The notes beneath the pieces were generated by a model. The model saw nothing but the letters and a program-made list of their open reading frames with translations. It was not told where the DNA came from and did no database searches. Positions 25,114 to 33,683 of a stretch of 64,000 nucleotides of DNA are shown here, piece after piece. The translations under genes were made by a program, and so were the position numbers. Location of the stretch: the NCBI GenBank assembly GCA_945865545.1, contig CAMBEQ010000008.1, forward strand, positions 1 to 64,000, in the 5' to 3' direction. How positions within the stretch are numbered: position 1 is the stretch's first letter; the number at the start of each line of letters is the position of its first letter. Source of the DNA: Sediminibacterium ginsengisoli. Its GTDB lineage: Bacteria > Bacteroidota > Bacteroidia > Chitinophagales > Chitinophagaceae.

Positions 25114-26349
25114 ATGCGAAGCCCTCTTTTTATTTTCATCCTGGTGACGGTATTGATTCTCATTGACTTTTATATTTACGCTGTTTTAAAGACCTTAGTT
25201 CAATCAGCATCCATTGGTACAAAAAGCTTTATAAGCATCCTCTATTGGAGCTTATGTGTTCTCAGTTTAGGCTCTTTTTTGTTATTTCCTTATATCACTA
25301 ATCCATATTTTAAGCAATATATTTTTTCCATTGGAATAGGCTGGGTATTAACTCAAATTTTTATGGTTCTCTTTTTCTTAGTGGATGATATTAGAAGAGG
25401 GACTTTTTGGACCATTGGGCAAGTTGCTTCCGCAACAGGTGCAAAATTCTTGAATACGGACAAGGGCATTCCTCGTTCTACTTTTTTGAGTTGGTTGGGT
25501 GTTGGACTTTCCTCCACTTTATTTTTATCCTTATTATATGGGTTTGGCAATAAATACAAGTATACTTTAATAAAGAAAAAAATTGTTTTAAATGCGCTAC
25601 CTAAAAGTTTTAAAGGTTTTAAAATTATACATATCAGTGATATACATAGCGGAAGCTTGAAAGACCAAGCGGCGGTGCTTAAAGGAATTGCCATGATTGA
25701 AAAGCAAAATGCCGACTTAATTTTATTTACTGGGGACTTAGTCAATGATCGTGCTTCGGAAATGAATGATTGGATATCTGTTTTTAGTCAAATTAAAGCG
25801 CCTCATGGGGTGTATAGTACGCTGGGCAATCATGATTATGGAGATTATGTAAAATGGGATAGTGCTGAAGCAAAAAAACAAAATTTAGAAGGGTTAAAAA
25901 AAGTACATCAAAATTTGGGTTGGAAGTTGTTGATGAATGAAAATGTGCTCATTAGCAAACAAGAAGAATCCATTCGTTTGGTGGGTATAGAGAACTGGGG
26001 AGCTAAAGCAAGATTCCCTAAATATGGCAAAATGGAACAAGCGATGCAAGGGGTGGGTGAAAAGGAAGTAATTATATTAATGAGCCATGACCCTAGCCAT
26101 TGGGAGGCGGAGGTCATTCCTAAATATCCTACTGTACAACTTACCTTATCTGGCCATACCCATGGAATGCAATTTGGTTTGGAAAATCCTTATTTTAAAT
26201 GGAGTCCTGTGCAATGGGTATATAAACAATGGGCAGGTATTTATGACAATAAAAAGCAACAATTGTATGTGAATAGAGGTTTTGGTTTTATTGGCTACCC
26301 GGGAAGGGTGGGAATACTTCCCGAAATAACTTTAATTGAACTGGTATAA
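25114..26349 (+). CDS. Membrane-anchored metallophosphoesterase (YkuE-like)
   Basis: 411 aa. Residues 1-160 contain four hydrophobic segments (about 4-24, 38-60, 68-92, 128-148). The C-terminal calcineurin-like domain shows all metal-binding motifs: ISDIHSG, FTGDLVNDR, LGNHDYGDY, LMSHDP and LSGHTHGMQFG. Relatives of this architecture act on phospholipid-derived substrates such as UDP-diacylglucosamine or undetermined phosphoesters; the substrate here is not evident. The gene is followed by a small porin gene that has its own promoter. Confidence 0.92.
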   Translation: MRSPLFIFILVTVLILIDFYIYAVLKTLVQSASIGTKSFISILYWSLCVLSLGSFLLFPYITNPYFKQYIFSIGIGWVLTQIFMVLFFLVDDIRRGTFWTIGQVASATGAKFLNTDKGIPRSTFLSWLGVGLSSTLFLSLLYGFGNKYKYTLIKKKIVLNALPKSFKGFKIIHISDIHSGSLKDQAAVLKGIAMIEKQNADLILFTGDLVNDRASEMNDWISVFSQIKAPHGVYSTLGNHDYGDYVKWDSAEAKKQNLEGLKKVHQNLGWKLLMNENVLISKQEESIRLVGIENWGAKARFPKYGKMEQAMQGVGEKEVIILMSHDPSHWEAEVIPKYPTVQLTLSGHTHGMQFGLENPYFKWSPVQWVYKQWAGIYDNKKQQLYVNRGFGFIGYPGRVGILPEITLIELV

Positions 26350-26363
26350 TTTTTTTAATTTTG
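26336..26363 (+). promoter_or_regulatory. Promoter of the small porin gene
   Basis: TTG at 26336-26338 and TAATTTTG at 26356-26363 with a 17-nt spacer. Predicted 5' UTR about 16 nt. Confidence 0.55.
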
Positions 26364-26383
26364 TTGCACTTAAAATTTAATTT

Positions 26384-26992
26384 ATGAAAAAAGTACTTAT
26401 TTTTTTAATTTTTTTGAATGTTTTAAAAGCTCAAGCGCAAGATAAAATTGCCTTTGGAATTAAAGTAGGCCAAAATTTTACGAGCGTAAATAATGTAAAC
26501 GTTGATCGCAATTCGGCATCTTATCATTTAGGGGCCACTGCTCAAATTGGAATTGGACCATTATTTAGTATAGCGCCTGAGGTTATTTTGACACAAACTA
26601 AATTAGAAGCCAATCCTACTATTGCAGATTTAGTTTTGAGTCCAGGCCTTAAACCGGAGACCTTTCATCTGAATTATTTAGCCATACCTGTATTGGCGCA
26701 ATACAAACCCTTTAAAAGTTTATTGCTTCAGGCAGGTCCTCAATACAGTATTTTATTAGATCAGAAAAAAGATGGTATTGAAAATGCAAGAACTACCTTT
26801 AGTACTGGAGAATTCGCCTTAGTGGGAGGTGCTAAAATTGATTTGGGCGGATTTTTTATCTATGGACGTTATGTCATTGGTATGAATAATATTGGTTCAG
26901 CCGCTGAAGGCTATAGCAATTTAAAAGATCAAGGTACTTGGAAAACACGTCAATGGCAATTAGGAGTAGGGCTAAGTTTATTTAATTTTTAG
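26384..26992 (+). CDS. Porin family outer-membrane beta-barrel protein
   Basis: 202 aa with a signal peptide (MKKVLIFLIFLNVLKAQAQ). The remainder alternates as in eight-stranded OMP_b-brl_2 barrels: FGIKVGQNFTSV, YHLGATAQIGIG, LNYLAIPVLAQYKP, LLLQAGPQYSILL, final QWQLGVGLSLFNF with terminal Phe. Function unspecified. Its stop overlaps the convergent DUF4954 stop by 15 nt. Confidence 0.82.
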   Translation: MKKVLIFLIFLNVLKAQAQDKIAFGIKVGQNFTSVNNVNVDRNSASYHLGATAQIGIGPLFSIAPEVILTQTKLEANPTIADLVLSPGLKPETFHLNYLAIPVLAQYKPFKSLLLQAGPQYSILLDQKKDGIENARTTFSTGEFALVGGAKIDLGGFFIYGRYVIGMNNIGSAAEGYSNLKDQGTWKTRQWQLGVGLSLFNF

Positions 26993-29191
26993 CTTCGCTT
27001 TAATTGCTGCAATATTTAATTCAATGTCTTTGAGTGCTAAATTTTGTTCCTTAATAAAACCATTGTCTTTTAGGTCACCCACCACTGCGATCATTTCTGC
27101 TTCATTTTCATAGACCATTTTTCTGAAAGGGTTGCTATAGTCTTTTGCTCTTGTCTTTTCTATACGATTTGCAATATCCGACTTAATGACTAGGTAATCG
27201 TCCAACCAACTTATAAGCTGTTTGTTGGTAATGGAGGCTAATTTTTTCTTGGTAATCATTTCAAGCGATACTAAAGCATGGTTTTTTCTTTTATCAAGAT
27301 ATTTACTAGAAGCTACCACGTAAAATTCATGAATTTGGTCCCAGCTTTCGATTTGATCGTTTTTAATTTTACTTAATAAGGTTTGAACCGACTTCTGAGG
27401 AATTAATTGCCCTCCCAAATTTACCCACTCTGCCTCGTTGTAATTGATCGCTTTATTTTTTATATTGGCTAATATATTTTTTCCTTCTTTTTGATTGATG
27501 CTGGAAACAAGTGATTCCATTCCATACATAAAAATCATTTTTTCAAATAGATGGTAGGCGTCATAACATTTAATAAGTCTGGTTTTGCGTTTGCTATTTT
27601 CAAAGCCCTCTACAAAAACAGATAAGGCGTCTATTTCTTTTTTTGTTTTCGTTGCCAATAAATTTTCGCCTATGGTGATTAATTGTTCGTCACTAGGCGG
27701 CTTGGTTTTCTTAGTGGCCATTACATGTGCATTAGCTACAGCCGCAGCAATAATTTTACGCGCTTGAATTAATTCATTAACAGAATCAGGCGCTAAGTAA
27801 TCATATTCGAATACAGGTGTTTTTTGTTTTCTTTTGTCTCTATCTATATACTTCCATGCGTTTCTTGCCAAGGCATAAAAATTATATAAAAACCAATACC
27901 CTGGCATAATAACAAGTTCATCTTTTAAGGGGTCGTTACTCACTAAAGAAAAAGGAATTGGGATATTTAATTCGTAATTGTAGTCACCTTTATTTAGTAA
28001 GGCAAAACTGGAAAATATGGAATTGTGTTTTATACTAACGCATAAGCCAGGCCAAAATCCACGGCCCATAATTACTTCTCCATCTGCGCTTCTACTATTG
28101 TGGTTTGATCCTAATGTACAACCAGCGGCAATATTGCTTTGGCCCATGACCAAAGCAGCACATAAAAAAGAATTATTATGGTGTTGCTCGTGTGCAGGAA
28201 AAATTAAAGAGTTGAGTACTTCGCAACAAGAAATGGTGGCATTAGGGCCTAAGAAAGAATTGATTAATCTCGCGCCATACTTTAATTGGGAATAATCTGA
28301 TAATACAAATCGAACGGCTTTTATTCCATAGAAAATTCTACAACCAAATCCGATTACCCCATTAACTAACTCGCAACCTTCCCCAATTTGAGTTCGTGCT
28401 CCTGGAGCGGAGTTAATAGTTACATTTTTTATTTTATTGGCCCCTTTTAAATAAGCGTCAGAGCCTACCCATACATCTTTAATAATTTTACAATTTTTAA
28501 TGACGGTGCGGTCTCCCACTTTTCCGTAGTAGCCTAGTTTATTGTCAAATCTTTTTTCCGTTAAACTGATGAATTTTTTTTGTAAGGTAGCATCTTGTCT
28601 ATTTCTAGTCCATAAATAAGCATCGCCAGCGGTCATTCCATTGAATGGCAATACTTTACGTCCAGTGTTTTCATTGCAAAGCTCCATCCAAATTCTTACC
28701 GATTCGTCTTCTCCTTTTTTAATAATACCATTTCCGAATTTTGAATGATTCGTTGTAACAATTTCATTTACATTGGTGATGATTACCTCGTTACCAATGA
28801 TGTAATGAGATAAATAATTAACATTATGAATGGCTACATTGTTGCCAAAGTCGGCACTAATGATGGTGGAATTGTAAATACCCACAGGTACTACTAAATC
28901 ACTAAAGCAAAGACAATTGGTTTCTAGATTACCTATTCGAATTAAACCAAAAAATGAACAGTTTTTTACAAGCTCTGGATTGAATGCGTTGGAGACCAAA
29001 ATTTTATTCCAATTGTCGCTTGTATTGCCATTGCGTACTAGTATTTCTATTTCTAAAGAAGTTAAACTTCTATATTGAATGCCGCTTCTGTTTTGTTGAT
29101 TGCGTAAATAATATTCGTCTTTCCCTTTTGGAAGCTCCTTAATAAAGCCATAGCCCAAATCTTGTACGGGCATCTTTTTAATGGTATTCAT
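26978..29191 (-). CDS. DUF4954 protein, left-handed beta-helix type
   Basis: 737 aa from the ATG at 29191 (MNTIKKMPVQDLGYGFIKEL). The longer tracked ORF would run into the amidase gene and its extra 31 residues are antisense-like, so it is rejected. Residues about 90-440 show hexapeptide-like periodicity (FGNNVAIHNVNYLSHYIIGN, IKNCKIIKDVWVGSDAYLKG, GRGFWPGLCVSIKHNSIFSS) as in left-handed beta-helix acyl- or nucleotidyltransferase-like proteins. The C-terminal 300 residues are helical. DUF4954 is characteristic of Bacteroidota and spirochaetes and has no proven function; a sugar-nucleotide-related role is a guess. It lies 7 nt after the amidase stop, in one transcript. Confidence 0.85.
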   Translation of the reverse strand: MNTIKKMPVQDLGYGFIKELPKGKDEYYLRNQQNRSGIQYRSLTSLEIEILVRNGNTSDNWNKILVSNAFNPELVKNCSFFGLIRIGNLETNCLCFSDLVVPVGIYNSTIISADFGNNVAIHNVNYLSHYIIGNEVIITNVNEIVTTNHSKFGNGIIKKGEDESVRIWMELCNENTGRKVLPFNGMTAGDAYLWTRNRQDATLQKKFISLTEKRFDNKLGYYGKVGDRTVIKNCKIIKDVWVGSDAYLKGANKIKNVTINSAPGARTQIGEGCELVNGVIGFGCRIFYGIKAVRFVLSDYSQLKYGARLINSFLGPNATISCCEVLNSLIFPAHEQHHNNSFLCAALVMGQSNIAAGCTLGSNHNSRSADGEVIMGRGFWPGLCVSIKHNSIFSSFALLNKGDYNYELNIPIPFSLVSNDPLKDELVIMPGYWFLYNFYALARNAWKYIDRDKRKQKTPVFEYDYLAPDSVNELIQARKIIAAAVANAHVMATKKTKPPSDEQLITIGENLLATKTKKEIDALSVFVEGFENSKRKTRLIKCYDAYHLFEKMIFMYGMESLVSSINQKEGKNILANIKNKAINYNEAEWVNLGGQLIPQKSVQTLLSKIKNDQIESWDQIHEFYVVASSKYLDKRKNHALVSLEMITKKKLASITNKQLISWLDDYLVIKSDIANRIEKTRAKDYSNPFRKMVYENEAEMIAVVGDLKDNGFIKEQNLALKDIELNIAAIKAKLKIK

Positions 29192-29198
29192 ATTCGAA

Positions 29199-30854
29199 TT
29201 ATTTAAATAAGTTAGGGTGTAATTGATTCCAATGGGTAGCGCCTTGATAGGCATTAGCGATAGTGAGTAGGGTGGATTCGTCATATAAATTACCTACAAA
29301 ACTAATTCCAGTTGGTAAATTTAATTTTTTATCAAATCCTGTAGGCAAACACACAACTGGGTGACCTGTTAAATTGGTTATAGCAGATTGATTGCCGTCA
29401 CCTCTTGAAGGGCAAATGATCACATCGTACTTTTGTATTACTTCATTTACTTTTTGCATTAATGTGTAGCGGTGTCTTTGGGCATTTACATATTCAACCG
29501 CTGGAACAAATCTGGCTGTTCTAAATTGATTGGGCCAGTCATATTTTGTTTGTCTAGTTAGTTGGTCATCCATGTTTAATCTTGTCATTTCGTCGAACTG
29601 AGCTGCGCATTCTACACCAATCACCACATCCATTATATTGATATTGTATACACCACTATCTGGAAAGTTAACAGGAATTAATTGGACACCTAGTTTTTTA
29701 AAAACCTCTAATACCTTAAATTCATTTCTTGAAGTATCTTTTATTTTATCAAAATAATTTTTTGCGTAAGCAATTTTTAGCTTTTTAATATTCTTAGTAG
29801 GGTTGTAGTTAAACGGCTTATTTACTGCACTTCCATCTTTACCATCTGTACCATGTATATAATTAAAAACGATGGCTGCGTCTGCGGCAGACCTACAGAT
29901 GGGCCCGATTTTATCCAAGCTATAACTTAAGGCCATAGCGCCAGTTCTACTGATACTTCCAAAAGTGGGTCTTAAACCGGTAGCGCCACAAGTAGTAGAA
30001 GGAGAAATGATACTACCCCAGGTTTCAGTGCCAATGGCAAAGGGTACTAATCCTGCTACGGTGGCAGAAGCAGAACCTGCAGAAGAACCAGAGGATCCAT
30101 ATTTTAAATTCCAAGGATTTTTGGTTCTTCCCCCATACCAATAATCCCCCATTGCCAAAGCACCTAAGGTAAATTTAGCAACGAGTATGGCACCTGCTTC
30201 TTTTAATTTAATATAAACAAAAGCATCTTCATCAATCATTTGATTTTGGTAAGGTGCAGCACCCCAAGTGGTTTTCGTCCCTTTCACTGCAAATAAATCT
30301 TTTAAACCATAGGGAATGCCATGTAATAAACCCCTGTATTTTCCATGTGCAATTTCTTCATCTGCTTTTTTTGCTTGTTCGTAAGCTATATTCTCTTGTA
30401 GACTAATAACACATTGCAAGGTATCGCCCCATTTTTTTATACGCTCAATAAAAAATTGAGTAAGTGCAAGTGAAGTAATTTTTTTATTCTTAATAAGAGA
30501 GGCCAATTGCTCAATAGAATAAAAGGCTAAATCATTTTTATTAGTGGGAAGCGAAATAGTATTATCTAATTTCCAAGAGATTGGATTTTGTTTTTCATTA
30601 AAGTGCATACCAGGTAAAACTGGAGATTGCCATAAGCTCAATGGAACACTATTGGGCAATGAAAAAGAATGCAGTGCTTTGTAGTTGGCTAAATTGTCAA
30701 TTACATCGGAATATAAAGTATCAATTTCTTGAGTTGAAAAACTAAGGTCGTATAATTTTATACTACTTTCTAAATCTTTTTTTTGAATGGAAGCATCTTG
30801 GGCGAAAGTAAAAACACTTAGGGATAGCAATAAGCAAGTTAGAATATTTCTCAT
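29199..30854 (-). CDS. Exported amidase signature family hydrolase
   Basis: 551 aa with a signal peptide (MRNILTCLLLSLSVFTFAQD). The amidase-signature catalytic set Lys-cisSer-Ser is visible: GIPYGLKDLFAVKG (Lys), YGSSGSSAGSASATVAGLVP (cis-Ser) and GTETWGSIISPSTTCGATG (nucleophilic Ser). The C-terminal part ends with the usual GHPVVCLPTGF. Export argues against a GatA role in tRNA amidation; a peptide- or amide-hydrolysing function in the periplasm is more likely. A TAnnTTTG box lies 21 nt upstream. DUF4954 follows in the same operon. Confidence 0.93.
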   Translation of the reverse strand: MRNILTCLLLSLSVFTFAQDASIQKKDLESSIKLYDLSFSTQEIDTLYSDVIDNLANYKALHSFSLPNSVPLSLWQSPVLPGMHFNEKQNPISWKLDNTISLPTNKNDLAFYSIEQLASLIKNKKITSLALTQFFIERIKKWGDTLQCVISLQENIAYEQAKKADEEIAHGKYRGLLHGIPYGLKDLFAVKGTKTTWGAAPYQNQMIDEDAFVYIKLKEAGAILVAKFTLGALAMGDYWYGGRTKNPWNLKYGSSGSSAGSASATVAGLVPFAIGTETWGSIISPSTTCGATGLRPTFGSISRTGAMALSYSLDKIGPICRSAADAAIVFNYIHGTDGKDGSAVNKPFNYNPTKNIKKLKIAYAKNYFDKIKDTSRNEFKVLEVFKKLGVQLIPVNFPDSGVYNINIMDVVIGVECAAQFDEMTRLNMDDQLTRQTKYDWPNQFRTARFVPAVEYVNAQRHRYTLMQKVNEVIQKYDVIICPSRGDGNQSAITNLTGHPVVCLPTGFDKKLNLPTGISFVGNLYDESTLLTIANAYQGATHWNQLHPNLFK

Positions 30855-30874
30855 GCTCCATTTTTTGAGTTGAT

Positions 30875-30882
30875 CAAAGATA
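30875..30882 (-). promoter_or_regulatory. -7 promoter box for the amidase-DUF4954 transcript
   Basis: Minus-strand TATCTTTG (TAnnTTTG). Predicted 5' UTR about 16 nt. Confidence 0.45.
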
Positions 30883-30886
30883 ATAA

Positions 30887-32149
30887 TTACCTATTGGGTT
30901 TTGGGCTGCTAAAGCGTCTTTTTTGACCGCCATTACCCATGGCTTTAGACCTTGAATGTCCTGCGTTCCCTCTTCCTTGTTGTTTGGGCTCCTTAATTGG
31001 GTTAAAATTGGTCATGGGGTAAGGATGATTTTCAATCACTGGAATTTTTTTAGCTATTAGCTTTTCAATATCTTTTAAGAAAGCTCTTTCTTCTGCATCA
31101 CAGAAAGAAATGGCTGTACCGTTGGCTCCTGCGCGACCTGTTCTTCCAATACGGTGCACATAGGTTTCTGGAATATTGGGTATTTCGTAATTCACTACAT
31201 AGGCCAGTTCATCAACATCAATGCCTCTTGCTGCGATATCGGTAGCCACTAAAACGCGGGTAGTTTGTGCCTTGAAATTAGATAGCGCTCTTTGACGAGC
31301 ATTTTGTGCTTTATTGCCATGTATGGCTTCGGCTTTAATATTATTTTTGGTAAGTAAGTTAACGACTTTGTCTGCACCATGTTTGGTTCTTGTAAAAACC
31401 AAAGCGGTTTTAATAGCGGTGTTTTTTAAAAGTTCAATCAGTAAACTATTTTTATTTACTTTATCTACAAAATAAACCGATTGCTCAATAATATCTACAG
31501 TGGAAGAAACAGGGGTAACGCTCACTTTTAAAGGATGAAATAAAATGGTATTGGCTAAACTTACAATTTCAGGAGGCATGGTGGCAGAAAAGAAAAGAGA
31601 TTGTCTTTTTTTCGGGAGCACCGCTAAAAGTTTTTTTACATCGTGTACAAATCCCATGTCCAACATTCTATCCGCTTCATCCAAAACAAATATTTCTACT
31701 TCCCTAATATTTAAATGGCCTTGATTCATTAAATCTAATAATCTGCCCGGAGTTGCAATCACCACATCTACTCCATTTCTCAATGCAGTTACTTGGGGCC
31801 CTTGTCCAACACCACCAAAAATAACGGTACAATTTAATCCTGTATGTCTACCATAGGCATTAAAGCTCTCTCCAATTTGTATGGCAAGTTCTCTAGTAGG
31901 GGTTACAATTAAACTTCTAATTTTTTTTCTTCTCTCAGTAGTTTTATTTGTAACTAGTAATTGTAAAATAGGAAGCGTAAAAGCAGCAGTTTTACCTGTA
32001 CCTGTTTGGGCACAACCCAATAAATCTTTTCCTTGTAAAACAATGGGTATGGATTCTGCTTGAATAGGAGTGGGCGTCGTATAGCCTTCTTCTTGAATGG
32101 CCCTTAAAAGCGGCTCTATAAGACCTAAGGTCTGAAATTTAGTGTTCAT
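30887..32149 (-). CDS. DEAD-box RNA helicase, RhlE-like
   Basis: 420 aa from the ATG at 32149 ([10 protein letters not shown]), where family homology begins. All helicase motifs are present: Q motif [11 protein letters not shown], Walker [30 protein letters not shown], then [27 protein letters not shown] and [10 protein letters not shown]. The C-terminal tail is basic and Gly/Arg-rich ([21 protein letters not shown]), typical of RhlE-type helicases in ribosome assembly or RNA turnover at low temperature. It is probably monocistronic. Confidence 0.95.
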   Translation of the reverse strand: MNTKFQTLGLIEPLLRAIQEEGYTTPTPIQAESIPIVLQGKDLLGCAQTGTGKTAAFTLPILQLLVTNKTTERRKKIRSLIVTPTRELAIQIGESFNAYGRHTGLNCTVIFGGVGQGPQVTALRNGVDVVIATPGRLLDLMNQGHLNIREVEIFVLDEADRMLDMGFVHDVKKLLAVLPKKRQSLFFSATMPPEIVSLANTILFHPLKVSVTPVSSTVDIIEQSVYFVDKVNKNSLLIELLKNTAIKTALVFTRTKHGADKVVNLLTKNNIKAEAIHGNKAQNARQRALSNFKAQTTRVLVATDIAARGIDVDELAYVVNYEIPNIPETYVHRIGRTGRAGANGTAISFCDAEERAFLKDIEKLIAKKIPVIENHPYPMTNFNPIKEPKQQGRGNAGHSRSKAMGNGGQKRRFSSPKPNR

Positions 32150-32237
32150 AATAGACTGCAAGGTACACTATTTAATTTTTAAGCCTTTTAAGTGAGGCGT
32201 CACTCATTATTGTGCTTCCTTTTAGCTAAGTGTATCC

Positions 32238-33662
32238 TTATGCAAACAAATCCATTTCAGCCTTGCCCAATCCATCAGGTGTGGTATAGAAAGGTCTTTT
32301 CTCCACTAAATAATGGGTATCCTGTGGGATACCTAAGGCATGATAAATTGTTTGATGAATTTGTTCAATTTTGATAGGCTTTTCAATTGTTTTACATGGT
32401 CTTTCATCAGCTGTTTTTCCATATACATTTCCTTTCTTAATGCCTCCGCCAAACATCAACATAGAACATCCATCAGTAAAATGACGATGCATGCCATAAT
32501 TCTTCATTTCATGAATAATGTCTGGTTGATCAACTTGTTCTTGTACTTTAAGATCGGGCCTACCTTCGACCATCATGTCACGGCTAAATTCACTAGCAAG
32601 TATGATTAAGGTGCGATCCAAGTGACCCGATTGGTCCAGGTCTTTTATTAATTGCGCTATGGGCCCATCTATTTGTTTTTTCATTTCGGCCAATCTCGTA
32701 TTGCCATTATCGTGGGTGTCCCAATTTTTGAAGGGCTCATATTCGGTGGTTACACTTATAAAACGCGCACCCTTTTCTGTTAATCGTTTGGCCATAAGAC
32801 AACCTAAACCAAATTTTCCAGTGTTATAAATGTCATAATTTTCTTTTGGTTCTTTACTCAAATCAAATGCAGCAGCTTCTGGAGATTTTAATAACATATA
32901 AGCTTGCTCCATAGAACGCCTCATAGATTCTTTCTGATAATCACTGCCCATTTCCCCCATTGGACTTTTATTTATCAACTCATTATAGAGTTGATTTCTT
33001 TTTTCAAACCTACTCATATCCATGCCTATGGGTGGTTTGACACTTTCTAAGCCTGCACTTGGGTCAGGAATTATAAATGGACCAAATTCATTGCCTAAAA
33101 ATCCAGCCGTGTGAAATGCTTTTAATTCTTCCCCTTCCCCTAATGAAAATCTTTGACCAATATCTATAAAAGCAGGAATCACTTTATTGACAGGCCCTAA
33201 TTGATTAGAAATCCAGGAGCCAATATGAGGAGCCAATACCGATTGAGGTGGTTTATAACAAGTATGCCAATGGTATTGATGTCGTGAGTGTAAAATATGT
33301 CCCATGTCCGCAGCTACATAAGATCTGATAACGGTTCCTTTGTCTAATACTTTTCCAATAGCGGATAATCCTTCCGAAAAATAAATATCATCCAAGGCGG
33401 TTGGCACAGATTTAAAAGTACTTAATACATCATTGGCCTTCATGCCTTTAGTAAAGGGCGTATATCTTTTTGGATCAAAGGTATCGGTATGCGCCATGCC
33501 TCCTGCCATCCATAATAAAATGACTGTATCAGCAGATGATTTTATTTTTGCTTCATTGCACCCCGCTAAAAAACTTGCTAATGGGGCACCTGCAGCCAGC
33601 GCTGCTATAGTAGCGCCACTACTTTTTTTCAAGAATTCTCTTCTATCCCAATGGCTGCTCAT
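32238..33662 (-). CDS. DUF1501 protein, Tat-exported probable lipoprotein
   Basis: 474 aa. The N-terminus reads RREFLKK followed by a hydrophobic stretch and FLAGC, a twin-arginine signal combined with a lipobox (Cys35). The body matches the DUF1501 family: TVILLWMAGGMAHTDTFDPK near the start, HSRHQYHWHT, RFISVTTEYEPFKNWDTHDNG and LIILASEFSRD with putative metal ligands. DUF1501 is related to the alkaline phosphatase/sulfatase superfamily and is usually paired with a DUF1549/DUF1553 cytochrome, as here (21 nt after that gene). Such pairs are abundant in Planctomycetes; their reaction is unproven. Confidence 0.92.
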   Translation of the reverse strand: MSSHWDRREFLKKSSGATIAALAAGAPLASFLAGCNEAKIKSSADTVILLWMAGGMAHTDTFDPKRYTPFTKGMKANDVLSTFKSVPTALDDIYFSEGLSAIGKVLDKGTVIRSYVAADMGHILHSRHQYHWHTCYKPPQSVLAPHIGSWISNQLGPVNKVIPAFIDIGQRFSLGEGEELKAFHTAGFLGNEFGPFIIPDPSAGLESVKPPIGMDMSRFEKRNQLYNELINKSPMGEMGSDYQKESMRRSMEQAYMLLKSPEAAAFDLSKEPKENYDIYNTGKFGLGCLMAKRLTEKGARFISVTTEYEPFKNWDTHDNGNTRLAEMKKQIDGPIAQLIKDLDQSGHLDRTLIILASEFSRDMMVEGRPDLKVQEQVDQPDIIHEMKNYGMHRHFTDGCSMLMFGGGIKKGNVYGKTADERPCKTIEKPIKIEQIHQTIYHALGIPQDTHYLVEKRPFYTTPDGLGKAEMDLFA

Positions 33663-33683
33663 AAGAGTAATTTATTTGATGAA

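Noticed and set aside
29192-29284. N-terminal extension of the DUF4954 ORF
   Set aside because: It would overlap the amidase coding end by 86 nt and has no family resemblance; the ATG at 29191 sits 7 nt past the amidase stop.
32190-32210. Short inverted repeat AGTGA/TCACT between the helicase and DUF1501 genes
   Set aside because: The stem is only 5 bp and no T-run follows, so it is not a supportable terminator.
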